Below, in pieces: positions 28,236-37,293 of a stretch of 64,000 nucleotides of DNA. The notes below the pieces were generated by a model that was not told where the DNA came from, searched no databases, and worked only from the letters and a program-made list of their open reading frames with translations. The DNA is taken from assembly GCA_964611125.1 (NCBI GenBank), contig CAZSZO010000022.1, forward strand, positions 1-64,000, in the 5' to 3' direction. Every line of letters begins with the position of its first letter. The stretch's first letter is position 1. A program made the translations under genes and the position numbers. The stretch is from JAEUIX01 sp964611125 (lineage in GTDB: Bacteria > Planctomycetota > Phycisphaerae > Phycisphaerales > UBA1924).

Positions 28236-29113
28236 AGCACGTGAAGCGAAGCCAAGTTGCGAAGGGGCCGGGCCGGGCGCGCGGGTACGCGTTGATGGTC
28301 GTGCTGCTGCTGTCGATCGTCGGGGTGATCTCGGCGACGATGATTCTGGAGCAGCAGGGTGTGCAGCGGCTGGCTGAGGAGCGGTCGGTCGAGGCGTACC
28401 GGGCTCATCACGAGCAGCAGGGCTTGTCAGAAGTGATCGAGATGTGGTGGCTGCGGATGGGGAAGCCGCCGGCCCTGATCGGCGATGCGCCGGTGGCGCT
28501 GTACATCCGCGGGGAGCACGGGGAGGAATACCGCATCGAGATGAGCGACGCCCAGGGGCGCGTGCTTGAGAACGCCGATCTGGCGACCGATCCGGTGTCG
28601 GGCGAGATCTTCGCACGCGTCGCCGGGCGGTTGAAGGGCGAGCGTGAGTCGGCCCGGTTCCTGCGCCGGCACGGTCCGCCGCTGGTGAATGTGAACGCGG
28701 CGGCGCGCGAGGTGCTGACGGCCCTGGCCGAGGAGGTCGAGCCGCGCGGCCCGGCGGGGGTCTTCGCCGACGCGGTGATCCGCACGCGTGAGGACAAGCA
28801 GAAGGTGGACCCTGCGGGCCTGCGGCGGATCATCACCGAGGCGGGGTTCAAGGAGCGGGCGACGATCGACACGCTGGCGGGGTTGTTCACGACGGAGTCT
28901 TCACTGCGGCGGGTGGAGGTGTTGTCGCGCGATCCGGTGCGGAAGCTGATCCGGCATCATGAGGGGCTGCTCGTGGGCGCGGGACCGGGCGGCGCCGGGG
29001 CAGGGGGCGCGGGGCTTGCGGGGACGGGCAGTTCGCAGCCGTGGGCGTTTCTGACGTGGGAGCGGAAGAACGAAGAGGATTCCGGGCAGGATCTTGGGGT
29101 CCCGAGGCGTTAA
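28232..29113 (+). CDS. gspK: GspK-like pseudopilus tip protein
   Basis: 293 aa, starting at GTG 28232, which overlaps the previous stop (GTGA). Near the N-terminus RARGYALMVVLLLSIVGVISATMILE is a pilin-like helix with Gly-Tyr at the cleavage position. The periplasmic part has YRIEMSDAQGRVLENADLA, and PPLVNVNAAAREVLTALAEEV is the NxNxA..VL block typical of GspK. It is expected to cap the pseudopilus with the I- and J-like proteins. It ends in a Gly-rich segment. Confidence 0.72.
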   Translation: MKHVKRSQVAKGPGRARGYALMVVLLLSIVGVISATMILEQQGVQRLAEERSVEAYRAHHEQQGLSEVIEMWWLRMGKPPALIGDAPVALYIRGEHGEEYRIEMSDAQGRVLENADLATDPVSGEIFARVAGRLKGERESARFLRRHGPPLVNVNAAAREVLTALAEEVEPRGPAGVFADAVIRTREDKQKVDPAGLRRIITEAGFKERATIDTLAGLFTTESSLRRVEVLSRDPVRKLIRHHEGLLVGAGPGGAGAGGAGLAGTGSSQPWAFLTWERKNEEDSGQDLGVPRR

Positions 29114-29203
29114 GCCGACGGGGATGGGGCGCCGGTGGAACGGGCCGTCGCCGGGGCGGCGGGGAGCGAATAATCCCGCGCTCGCGTCGTGGAGATATTG
29201 CGC

Positions 29204-30133
29204 ATGCACAAAGCCCAGACTCGTCAATGGATCAAGCGCGCCCAGATCGGCGCGGTCGTGCTGCTGCTGGCGGCTGGGGCCATGGCGGTGATGCCGGGCT
29301 CGTGGACGGGCGCCGGGGCGCCGGCGGCCCCGCGCATCTCCAAACCGCGGCAGGTCGCCTCGAGCGCGACCGCCTTCGCGGTCAATACCGCTGAGCTGGC
29401 CGGCCGGTTGGCGAACATCTCGATGCCGATGCCCAAGGACAAGCCGCCGCCGCCCCCGCCTCCTCCGCCGCCGGCGCCCACCGACCAGCCGCACGAGGAG
29501 CCCAGCCCGGTGACGGCGTGGGAGTACATCGGCGGCATCATCGGCCCGTCGCTCCGCAAGGCGGTGGTCACCGTCGCGGGCGACAAGCGGATGGTCTCCG
29601 AAGGCGACGTGGTGGCCGATGCGAAGGTGCTGGCGATCACGAGCGACTTCATCGTGCTTGATGAGAAGGGCGAGGAGCGGCGGATCGACCGCAAGCAGAA
29701 GACCGATCGGCTGGCCATGTCAGGCGGCGGAAGCGCCATCGCCGCCGGCAAGAACGGCAAGAGCGCGGCCGGCGCCGGGGCTGGCGGGGCGGGCGCAGCC
29801 GGGGCCGGGAGCGGGATGGATGCGGCGGCCGTCGCCGCGGCGGCGGCGCGGGCGCGAGCCGGGGGTCCGACGGGGGCCGCGGCGATGGACCCGCGCCTGC
29901 GGAAGCTGGCCAAAGACCGGATGGACAAAGAGGTGAAGGGCGCCGCGCCGGGCGAGGGCATCGAGCCGATGAACGACAAGACGCGCCGGATCTTCGCGGA
30001 GATCATGCGGACCAACGGCGGCGTGCCGCCGTCGCCGGAGATGCTCGCCAAGTATGGCCTGGGGCGGATCGAGCCCAACGACGATGACATGGCGATCATC
30101 CACGGGCTGATCGAGGAGCAGGCGGGGCACTGA
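29204..30133 (+). CDS. GspC/PilP-like inner-membrane protein
   Basis: 309 aa. One N-terminal membrane helix (AQIGAVVLLLAAGAMAVMPG) is followed by a poly-Pro hinge (KPPPPPPPPPPAP) and a small domain EYIGGIIGPSLRKAVVTVAGDKRMVSEGDVVADAKVLAITSDFIVLDEKGEERRI. This matches the homology-region fold of GspC/PilP, which links the inner-membrane platform to the secretin. A Gly/Ala-rich segment and a charged helical tail follow. ATG 29204 has GGAG about 10 bases upstream. Position between K- and L-like genes supports a secretion role. Confidence 0.6.
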   Translation: MHKAQTRQWIKRAQIGAVVLLLAAGAMAVMPGSWTGAGAPAAPRISKPRQVASSATAFAVNTAELAGRLANISMPMPKDKPPPPPPPPPPAPTDQPHEEPSPVTAWEYIGGIIGPSLRKAVVTVAGDKRMVSEGDVVADAKVLAITSDFIVLDEKGEERRIDRKQKTDRLAMSGGGSAIAAGKNGKSAAGAGAGGAGAAGAGSGMDAAAVAAAAARARAGGPTGAAAMDPRLRKLAKDRMDKEVKGAAPGEGIEPMNDKTRRIFAEIMRTNGGVPPSPEMLAKYGLGRIEPNDDDMAIIHGLIEEQAGH

Positions 30134-30147
30134 CCCCGGCGGCCCAC

Positions 30148-32304
30148 ATGAGCGGCGTCTATTGCTACATCCAGCGCGGCGGGGGCGGGTCGGTCATTCG
30201 CGGGCTGCGGCTCGTCGATCGCCGCCAGGCCAGGGAATGGACGCCCGGCGGCGGCGGCGAGGGTTCGCTGCGATCCGGGCCGGAGCACGACCAGGAGAAC
30301 ATCCTCGCGGCGGCGCGCTGGATCGCGCAGCAGTTCGCCCAGGCGCCGGGCTCGCCCAAGAGCCGCGGGCTGACGATCTGCCTGGATGTCGACGGCGGGC
30401 GCTGCGCCTGGCTCAGCCCCGCTTCGGCCGACGCCGAGGCGGTGCGTGCGGCTGCGCTGGCCGCGGCGGCGGGGGCCGCCGGTGTGGTCGGCGGCGGCGG
30501 GTCAAGCCCGAGCCCTGATGAGCCGGGCTCGGTGGGCCCGGGCATGGGGGCGGTGTGGTCGAGTGAATTTGGCGAAGTGGGGCTTGATCTTTCGGTGCAG
30601 GGTCTCGACGGGCTGGAGCCGGCGGGCACGAACGGGCCGGCGCTGCCTCGGACGCGCCTGGCGGCGCTGGCGGTGCCCGATGTGCCGGTGCGGGTGCTGC
30701 TGGATGAACTCGACCGCCTGGGCGTCGAGGTGCGGGCCGTCACCACCCTGTGGCACCTGCTGGCCAGCGCGTGGGACCCGGCCCAGGCCGAGGCCCACTC
30801 GGCGGGCGTGCTGGGCGCCGCGGGCAATGGGCGCAAGGACTCCGCGGTGATCTCCACGAGCGAGCCGGTCTCGGCCGTGGTGCTGCTGGACCCGGCGGGG
30901 CGGCTGTGCTGGGCGTGGTCACGGGGCGGGCGGCTGATCGCGGCGGGGTCGCAGCGGCTGCGGACGCTTGAACTGGCGAAGGCCGCGCCGTCGATGCCGA
31001 TGGGCGACGACGAAGTCCTGACCGGGGCCCGTCGGCTGGCGGGCGTCGACGCGCTGCCCGGTGTTGCCGGCGGCGGTGGGGCAGGCGGCGCCGGGAGAGT
31101 GGGCGGGGTGGGGGGATCGGGCGGTGCGACCATGGGCGGCGAGACCTCGCTGATGCTCGAGGTCAGCCGGTTCGATGCGGGTCGGGTCACCGGTGAGTGG
31201 CTGGCCTGGGCGGCCCAGCTCGGGGTGGCGCCAGCCCGGATCGTCTGCCTCGGGCCCGACCAGATTGTCGCCACCGGCCTGGGCGATGGCGCGGGTCTCG
31301 CGGCGGTGGGGCAGGCGCTCACCCGGTCGTGGCCGGGCGCGGGCGCCGCGGCGATCGAGCACGATGACCCGGTGCTGGCGACGCTCGGGAGGCTCGCGGG
31401 AAGCGACGCTGACGGGCCCGACGCTGAGTCGGCCGAGGCCGACGGCGGGCGGATGCTGATGGAGTTGTCTTCACGCCCCGGGAAGCTGAGCCGGGCGATG
31501 CATTGGTGGCTGGCGCTGTGCGGGCTCGGGGGCGCGGCGGCCCTGTGCGTGCTGGCCTGGCGGCTGGAGGCCGGAGTCACCGAGACCCGCGACCAGGCGA
31601 AGCTCGCCATCGCCCAGCGCGGCGAGCTGTTCAAGAGCGTGGAGAAGCTCTTTCCCAGGCTCGCCGACAAGCCCAATCCCGTGGGCGATTTGGCCGTGGG
31701 CCTGAAGGAACTGGCCAAGAACCGCGACGATGTGACCCCCGAGTACCCCGTTCTGCCGGCCCTTGAGCGGGTTATCGCCGCGGCGGGGCAGATTCCGGGG
31801 CTGCACCTCAAGCAGTTCAGCGCCTCGGCGCCGCCGTCGGGGATCTCGGCGGAGTTCGTGGCGCCCGACGCCGAGCCGGGCGGGCGGCTGCTCGACGCGC
31901 TGCGTCAGGATTCGAGCCCGCTGCCCGGGGGCGTGCGGGTGCGGTGGGATGGCGACACCGCGCCGACGACGGTGCCGGTGACGGGCATGGCCGACCCGCA
32001 GCGCATCTTCAAGCTGCGCGGGACGTGGGTGGACGCGCGCCCGGGCGAGGGGGCGGGTTCGACGGCGAGGGGGTCAGCGGCCGCGCCAGGTGCGGGCGCG
32101 ACGGGCGCCGCGGGCCCGGTGAGCGGAGAGGGGCCCGCCGCCGCGCCGGCCCCGGGCGGGGCGACGCCGGGTAAGCCGGCGCAAAGCCCGGTCCCCGAGA
32201 AAGTCCCTGAGACGGCTCCGGAGGGCCAGCCGAAGGCCCCGCCCGTTCCGCCCATGAAGACGCCGACCGAGAAGCCGGCCCGCGAGGCGAAGGAGGGCCC
32301 ATGA
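30148..32304 (+). CDS. GspL-like assembly platform protein
   Basis: 718 aa. The first 440 residues are a cytoplasmic region with features of the actin-like GspL/PilM fold (RLAALAVPDVPVRVLLDELDRLGVEVRAVTTLWHLL; AVVLLDPAGRLCWAWSRGG), broken by Gly/Ala-rich inserts. One membrane helix follows (WWLALCGLGGAAALCVLAWRL, about residues 452-472), then a periplasmic ferredoxin-like segment (YPVLPALERVIAAAGQIPGLHLKQFSAS) and a disordered Pro/Gly tail. This order is that of GspL. It overlaps the GspM-like gene by 4 bases. Sequence divergence is high, so the call leans on architecture and synteny. Confidence 0.6.
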   Translation: MSGVYCYIQRGGGGSVIRGLRLVDRRQAREWTPGGGGEGSLRSGPEHDQENILAAARWIAQQFAQAPGSPKSRGLTICLDVDGGRCAWLSPASADAEAVRAAALAAAAGAAGVVGGGGSSPSPDEPGSVGPGMGAVWSSEFGEVGLDLSVQGLDGLEPAGTNGPALPRTRLAALAVPDVPVRVLLDELDRLGVEVRAVTTLWHLLASAWDPAQAEAHSAGVLGAAGNGRKDSAVISTSEPVSAVVLLDPAGRLCWAWSRGGRLIAAGSQRLRTLELAKAAPSMPMGDDEVLTGARRLAGVDALPGVAGGGGAGGAGRVGGVGGSGGATMGGETSLMLEVSRFDAGRVTGEWLAWAAQLGVAPARIVCLGPDQIVATGLGDGAGLAAVGQALTRSWPGAGAAAIEHDDPVLATLGRLAGSDADGPDAESAEADGGRMLMELSSRPGKLSRAMHWWLALCGLGGAAALCVLAWRLEAGVTETRDQAKLAIAQRGELFKSVEKLFPRLADKPNPVGDLAVGLKELAKNRDDVTPEYPVLPALERVIAAAGQIPGLHLKQFSASAPPSGISAEFVAPDAEPGGRLLDALRQDSSPLPGGVRVRWDGDTAPTTVPVTGMADPQRIFKLRGTWVDARPGEGAGSTARGSAAAPGAGATGAAGPVSGEGPAAAPAPGGATPGKPAQSPVPEKVPETAPEGQPKAPPVPPMKTPTEKPAREAKEGP

Positions 32305-32909
32305 GCGAGGTGACGACCCCCAGTGCGAGCGCCGCCGAGGCCCGCCTGCTGCTCGCCGACTTTGCGGCGCGGGCGGAGCGGCGGAACAAGCCGCGGCTGC
32401 TGCTGGTGCTTTCGGGTCTGGTGGTGCTTGCGGCCGGGGGCTGGGTGGGCAAGGCGTGGTGGTCGAGCTCGGCCGCGGCGGATGCGGCGCTGCGCGAGCA
32501 GGTGCTGACGGCCCAGATCCGGGCGGGGATCGAGGCGTATCAGGCCGAGCTGAAGGGGCAGGAGGAGGCGCTGGGCAAGGACGCGCTCAAGCCCAATCCG
32601 CAGGTGCAGTCGGTCATCGAGCGTTTCGCGCGCGAGTCGGGGCTGCCCAGCGTGTCGATCACCGTGGGGACCGACGGCCGCCTGCAGGGCAAGAACCTGC
32701 TCCGCAAGACTTACGTCTACGACTTCCGGAGCGGCGCCCCGCAGGAGGCGGATCTGCTTCTGAAGTGGATCGACCGGGTGGTGAAAGAGATCCCCGGGAC
32801 CGAGCTCTCGGGCCTTGAGAACTTCGAGCCCGGGACCCGCACCGTTGACGACAAGGCGAGATGGAAGGGGCGGATCACGTTCACCCGCCTGCAGCGCAAG
32901 GAAAAGTGA
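32301..32909 (+). CDS. GspM-like protein
   Basis: 202 aa. A cytoplasmic N-terminus, one membrane helix (PRLLLVLSGLVVLAAGGWVGKAWW), a coiled-coil-prone stretch (REQVLTAQIRAGIEAYQAELKGQEEAL) and a small periplasmic domain (VIERFARESGLPSVSITVG, TYVYDFRSGAPQEADLLLKWIDRVV). This is the GspM/PilO plan. The start overlaps the L-like stop (ATGA), and L-M pairs form the assembly platform in known systems. Confidence 0.62.
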   Translation: MSEVTTPSASAAEARLLLADFAARAERRNKPRLLLVLSGLVVLAAGGWVGKAWWSSSAAADAALREQVLTAQIRAGIEAYQAELKGQEEALGKDALKPNPQVQSVIERFARESGLPSVSITVGTDGRLQGKNLLRKTYVYDFRSGAPQEADLLLKWIDRVVKEIPGTELSGLENFEPGTRTVDDKARWKGRITFTRLQRKEK

Positions 32910-32947
32910 CCAGATCGACCGCCCTCGGGCGGGTGGAAGGCCCAGGC

Positions 32948-33679
32948 ATGAGCACCGGTTTGCAGAAATGTTGGCTCCTGACGCCGGTCGCGGGCGGGTT
33001 TGCCCTCGCCTTGGCCCTCGCCCTGGCCCTCCCCGGCTGCGGGCCCAAGACCATCACCGTCGGCCCCGGCGACGCGTTCGAGCGGCTGGGCGCGGCGTCG
33101 CGGCTCGCCACCGAGGCCCAGGCCGCCGAGGAAGCCGGCGACACGGACAAGGCCATCCGCCTGTACCGTGAGGCCTGCCAGACCTACCCCGATTTCCACC
33201 CTGCCTGGAATAACTTGGGCGTGCTGCTGAACGAAAAGGGCCAGGCCCTGCAGGCTGTGGACGCCTTCAAGCGGGCCGCCGACGGCTCGCCCCAGGACCC
33301 CCGTCCGCTGGCCAACATCGGGCTGATCTACAAGGCCTCTGGTTGGGAGAAGGCCGCGGCGGACTTTTTCGCGCAGGCCCTGGAGCGTGATGACTCCTAC
33401 GTGCCGGCCCTGCGGGAATCGATCTGGATCGATGTGCACCGCGACACGATCACCGAAGTCACCCAGCAGCGCGTCAACCGGGTGCTGCTGCTGGAGACCG
33501 ACGAGCGATGGCTCAACGAGCTCCGCCGCTACAAGCTGCAGATCGATGAGCGGCTGCTCTCGCAGCCGGTCGTGATCCGCCCGGGCGCACCAAGTCGCGG
33601 GCCGGCCGAGGCGCCCCCCATGGCGCCTGATGGCGGGTCCGAGAGCTCGCCGCCGCCCTCAGGCCCCAGCGGCGGCTGA
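32948..33679 (+). CDS. TPR lipoprotein
   Basis: 243 aa. A signal peptide ends in a lipobox (LALPGC, Cys near residue 30). At least two or three tetratricopeptide repeats follow: EAQAAEEAGDTDKAIRLYREACQTYPDFHPAWNNLGVLLNEKG, ALQAVDAFKRAADGSPQDPRPLANIGLIYKASG and EKAAADFFAQALERDDSYVPAL. The C-terminus is Pro/Gly-rich. As the last gene of the secretion operon it may act as a pilotin-like factor for the secretin; that is inference from position. Confidence 0.8.
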   Translation: MSTGLQKCWLLTPVAGGFALALALALALPGCGPKTITVGPGDAFERLGAASRLATEAQAAEEAGDTDKAIRLYREACQTYPDFHPAWNNLGVLLNEKGQALQAVDAFKRAADGSPQDPRPLANIGLIYKASGWEKAAADFFAQALERDDSYVPALRESIWIDVHRDTITEVTQQRVNRVLLLETDERWLNELRRYKLQIDERLLSQPVVIRPGAPSRGPAEAPPMAPDGGSESSPPPSGPSGG

Positions 33680-33855
33680 AGCCCCCGGCCATGCCTTGGC
33701 CCGTGTCCAAGTTCCGCTGGTGAAACCGCTGATCCGGTGTAGACTCTTAACGTTGTCGCCGCCGGCCAGGAAGGTTTTTGTCTGGGTTTGTGTGGCCTGC
33801 CAGGGCGGGGGTCGGCGGCGGTTCACCTGATTTCTCGTGGCGGCGGAGGGGATTC

Positions 33856-36168
33856 ATGCGCGCGATGTCGCTCGACCGGTCTTGCTGCTTCTCTCGGCCC
33901 GCCCACCGGCTGGCGCTGCTCGCCCTTGCGGGCGGGCTTGCGGGGGGGCTTGTGGCGTCAGGCGCCAAGGCCCAGGATTCGGTTTCGACCAGCTCCGGCC
34001 TTCCGGGCGACGCTCCGAGCGCCTATTCCACCGGCGAGCAGGTCAACAACTACGTTGTCGATCTTTCCGGCAAGCGGAGCTCGTGGGGCAAGCCTTACCT
34101 GGTCGGGCCGGCCATCAAATCCTCGGCGGGGGCCGGGTTCTTCAACCACCTTATCGCCGCGCAGGCGGTCAGCAACCGCTTCACCAGCGGGGCGTTTCTG
34201 CGGGGCGGCTACGACGCGTGGCGCGCGCCCGGTCAGGGCGTGAACGCCATCACCAACGGCGCGCCGGTTGATGACGGCTCGGGCCGGTACGGCCCGCGTC
34301 CGACGGCGGGCCTGTCGGGCCAGCATTTCGGCGCCGCGTTCATGGAGTTCGCCGGCGGGCCCAACACGGTCTTCGGCGACGGCGATGATGAGCAGAACAT
34401 CATCGTCGGCGTGATGGGGTTTGAGCCCGGCGCACCGCAGCGCCTGTACGTCTCGCGGATCGTCGCGGCGGTCAACAAGCCCTCCGCCGCGGCGGGCCTC
34501 ACCGGCACCGCGTCGCTCGGTCTGGGTGGGGTTGACAACGGCGGGGTGGTGCACATCCTGGCGGACAACTTCGGCATGAGCAGCGCCAGCTCGATCCCCG
34601 ACAAGCGGCTGATTCGCGTCGCGGCGGCGTCCCGCGGGGGCGGCCTCAACCAGCTCAGCTCCAGCGGCGCCACCGACAGCGCGGCGACGCGCACGGTGCA
34701 GTCGGGCTCGATCACCCAGACCACGCCGACCATCATCCCCGGCGCCGTCGCGGGGCGGCCGATCATGCTGGGGATGGACTTCGCCGGCAATTACCTCTTC
34801 GAGGGCGCCCCGAACGCGCTCTCGGCGACCTCGACCCAGCTCACGTCGCTCGAGTCGCCCCGCGGGCCGATCTCGTTCACCTCGCCGGCGTTCTCCCGCA
34901 CGAATGTGAGCGGGACCGGGCTGGGTGTCTCGGCGGTGCTCAGCCGGGGCCTGGGCTCCAGCCGCACCCGCTCGATCAGCCTGTGGGGTGTGCGGTCGAA
35001 CGGCGACGTCGACGGCAAGCTGCGGGTCGACCTGCCGGTGACGGTCGGCCAGATTATTGACCCGCGCGACGGCTTCAACCCCGGCGTCGTGTGGGGCTCG
35101 CTGGCGAACCAGGAGTTCACCAACTACGCCAGCCAGGTCAGCTTCCGCGGGGCCAACGGGCCTGTCGCCCTCGGCGTGCTGCCGGGGGGCGATCTGCTGG
35201 TGGCCGCGACCGTCGCCGCCACGGGCTCGGCCAGCGCCCTGCCGCAGAGCATGGACAACTACATCGCCGTCGCGCGGGTCAGCGCCGCCACCGGCGTCGC
35301 GACGTGGACGATCGCGGCTCACACCGGCGATGCGGGCGGCGCGGCGGGCGGACTGAGCAAAGTGATCCTGGGCGATAGCGGCGCCGACGGTCTCCCCGGC
35401 ACCGGCGATGCGGGCGAGGGCGACGGCCAGGTCGACCGCGGGCCCGGGGCGTTCATCGGCCGGCTGGCGCGGGCCAGCGAGGTCACGCCCGGCGTCGTGA
35501 GCGGGCCGTCGATCTCCTCGCCGGCGATGGACCGGTACGGGAATCTGTACTTCCTGGCCTCGGCCGCGCTGCGGAACGGGCCGCCCCCGGGCGGAGGCGG
35601 TGGGCTGCGCTTCACCACGGTTCTGGTGCGGGCCAACTACGACGAGGCGTCGGGCGGGTATGAACTCGAGCAGCTTGCCGAGGTGGGCGACGTGATTGCG
35701 GGCCAGAACAGCACGCGCAACTACCAGATTCAGTTCATGGGCGCCGCGGACGGCGACTCGGCCGATTCGGGGGCAATCTGGTCGGGCAACATTGTGCAGG
35801 ACCTCAGCGCCGCCGCCGACCCGGCGCGCATCGGCTACGGCGACCAGATGTCGCTGGGCGCCTTGGTGGTGCGGTGCAAGATCGTCTATGACATCAATGG
35901 CGACGGGACCTTCGCCGACCCGACCGTTTCGGGCAACACGGGTTCGCCCGACCAGGGGTACAACGTCGCGATGGTCGTGCTGCCCGAGCCGCCGCCAGCG
36001 GGGAACCCGGCGGACTTCAACGGCGACGGCATCGTCGATCCTGACGACCTCAGCGACTACATCGCCGCGTTCTTCGCCCTGCCCCCTGACGGCCGCGCCG
36101 ACTTCAACGGCGACGGGGTGATCGATCCCGATGACCTGAGCGATTACATCTCGGCGTTTTTCGGGTGA
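33856..36168 (+). CDS. Secreted protein with C-terminal doubled dockerin-like (GC-type) repeats
   Basis: 770 aa with a signal peptide (LALLALAGGLAGGLVASGAKA). The main body has beta-rich, Gly/Ser/Asn-rich sequence without a recognisable enzyme motif (ADNFGMSSASSIPDKRLIRV, GPSISSPAMDRYGNLYF). It ends in two copies of DFNGDG-IVDPDDLSDYIAAFF, each an EF-hand-like calcium loop plus helix, seen on many exported Phycisphaerae proteins. An ATG at 33856 with GGAGGGG upstream is used. A TAGACT box at 33740-33745 could be its -10. It sits directly behind the secretion operon and may be a substrate. Confidence 0.75.
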   Translation: MRAMSLDRSCCFSRPAHRLALLALAGGLAGGLVASGAKAQDSVSTSSGLPGDAPSAYSTGEQVNNYVVDLSGKRSSWGKPYLVGPAIKSSAGAGFFNHLIAAQAVSNRFTSGAFLRGGYDAWRAPGQGVNAITNGAPVDDGSGRYGPRPTAGLSGQHFGAAFMEFAGGPNTVFGDGDDEQNIIVGVMGFEPGAPQRLYVSRIVAAVNKPSAAAGLTGTASLGLGGVDNGGVVHILADNFGMSSASSIPDKRLIRVAAASRGGGLNQLSSSGATDSAATRTVQSGSITQTTPTIIPGAVAGRPIMLGMDFAGNYLFEGAPNALSATSTQLTSLESPRGPISFTSPAFSRTNVSGTGLGVSAVLSRGLGSSRTRSISLWGVRSNGDVDGKLRVDLPVTVGQIIDPRDGFNPGVVWGSLANQEFTNYASQVSFRGANGPVALGVLPGGDLLVAATVAATGSASALPQSMDNYIAVARVSAATGVATWTIAAHTGDAGGAAGGLSKVILGDSGADGLPGTGDAGEGDGQVDRGPGAFIGRLARASEVTPGVVSGPSISSPAMDRYGNLYFLASAALRNGPPPGGGGGLRFTTVLVRANYDEASGGYELEQLAEVGDVIAGQNSTRNYQIQFMGAADGDSADSGAIWSGNIVQDLSAAADPARIGYGDQMSLGALVVRCKIVYDINGDGTFADPTVSGNTGSPDQGYNVAMVVLPEPPPAGNPADFNGDGIVDPDDLSDYIAAFFALPPDGRADFNGDGVIDPDDLSDYISAFFG

Positions 36169-36527
36169 GGCGTGCCGCCGCGGGCCCGTGTGAGCCGGCC
36201 TGAGGAGGCCTTGGGGGGCCTTCGGCGTACCGGAGGTCGCTTTGCGCACGCTGCGCCCTTGGCGCGGGCCTCTGGAGTGCAGGGAGCGCTGTGGTATCGC
36301 GGAAGGCGTAGGACACGACCCATGTGGCCACTTGGCCGCGCACTGATCGCCCGTTGGCCGCGCGTTCGTCGGGCGACGGACGCGCCTCGGACGCGAGTCG
36401 ATGCCGCGCATTGACGGCGCATTTGATCGCCCACGCGCCGATCTTGCGGCGACCTGGCGGCTTCATCGCCCGTTCAGAGGGGCCAGCTAAGTCCCCTAGT
36501 TAGGTTGTACCGGTGATCGCGGTCGGC
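36169..36527. other. Convergent intergenic region
   Basis: About 360 bases between convergent genes. It contains a GGCC-rich hairpin-prone stretch right after the exoprotein stop (36190-36230) and three loosely related copies of a TGATCGCCC/TCATCGCCC motif (near 36344, 36424, 36464). No terminator T run and no gene are evident. Confidence 0.5.
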
Positions 36528-36941
36528 TTAGACGGAGGTGTACTTGCCGCGTTCCTGGCGCTTGAACATCTTCTTGTTGAGCAGGGCCGCGTTCACCATG
36601 GTGCGGAAGTTGGGCGAGGTGGTGCGGTAGCCGGCCTGCTGGACGGCCTCGGCGGCCTCGGTGACGCCCATGACCTTGCCCTTGAGCAGGTTGTGCAGCG
36701 CGTCGACCAGGCTGTTCTCGTTGCGGGCCCGGGTGCGGGCGCCCTGACCCTTGCCGCCGCCGCTGGGGCCGCCATGAGCGTGGATCTCTTCGTCGAGGGC
36801 CTCGATCTTCTTGACGAGCTTGGCCCGCTTGCGCTCCAGCTTGGTGACATTACGGGCCCGCTTGGCGATCTCACGCTGAAGGTCAGCGAGAGAGAGACCC
36901 GAAACCCCGCCCCGACGTGAACGTGTGGCAACTCCCGACAT
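36528..36941 (-). CDS. Small basic protein with winged-helix-like C-terminal domain
   Basis: 137 aa. Residues 1-70 are a basic coiled-coil-prone segment (SLADLQREIAKRARNVTKLERKRAKLVKKIEALDEEI). After a Gly/Arg linker comes a compact domain SLVDALHNLLKGKVMGVTEAAEAVQQAGYRTTSPNFRTMVNAALLNKKMFKRQERGKYTSV, which reads like a HARE-type winged helix; similar small proteins are common in planctomycetes. A DNA-binding or nucleoid role is likely but unproven. ATG 36941 has GGAGGG upstream. A near-consensus promoter lies about 150 bases upstream, indicating strong expression. Confidence 0.65.
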   Translation of the reverse strand: MSGVATRSRRGGVSGLSLADLQREIAKRARNVTKLERKRAKLVKKIEALDEEIHAHGGPSGGGKGQGARTRARNENSLVDALHNLLKGKVMGVTEAAEAVQQAGYRTTSPNFRTMVNAALLNKKMFKRQERGKYTSV

Positions 36942-37293
36942 CGAACCCTCCAGTGAAAAGGAGACCTGAACCAACCCCGAGCACGATCCGCTTTCGAGCC
37001 GCCGGGTGTGAAAGCAACCGGGAAGCGCCGCGAACTCGTGATCGACGGGGGCGGATCATGGCCCCATCTCGTGAAACAACACGAGTGCATCATAACCCGC
37101 TTGTTAAGTTGTTTCAACGTGGGAGTGAGCTTCCGCGGCATCTTGTACAAACAAAGACCGAATATCTTTCGCCTGATCCGGTGTGCTCGCGGGGGTTACC
37201 TCCGCTGCGCTCGGCCAGCGCGGCGGGATGAACGCCTCCATCGTGCAATGAGCGGCCCCGTGGGCCGTACACTCACAGCCACGGAGCCCAGGC
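36942..37293. other. Divergent intergenic region
   Basis: About 350 bases between the winged-helix-like gene (minus) and gspF (plus). It includes the sigma70-like promoter at 37089-37117, a roughly 140-base leader for the minus-strand gene, and TACACT (37267-37272), a possible -10 for gspF. Confidence 0.6.
37089..37117 (-). promoter_or_regulatory. Sigma70-type promoter for small DNA-binding-like gene
   Basis: On the minus strand TTGAAA (37117-37112), a 17-base spacer and TATGAT (37094-37089). This is the best -35/-10 match in the window and sits in a locally AT-rich patch. Predicted start near 37082, leaving about 140 bases of leader before ATG 36941. Confidence 0.75.
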
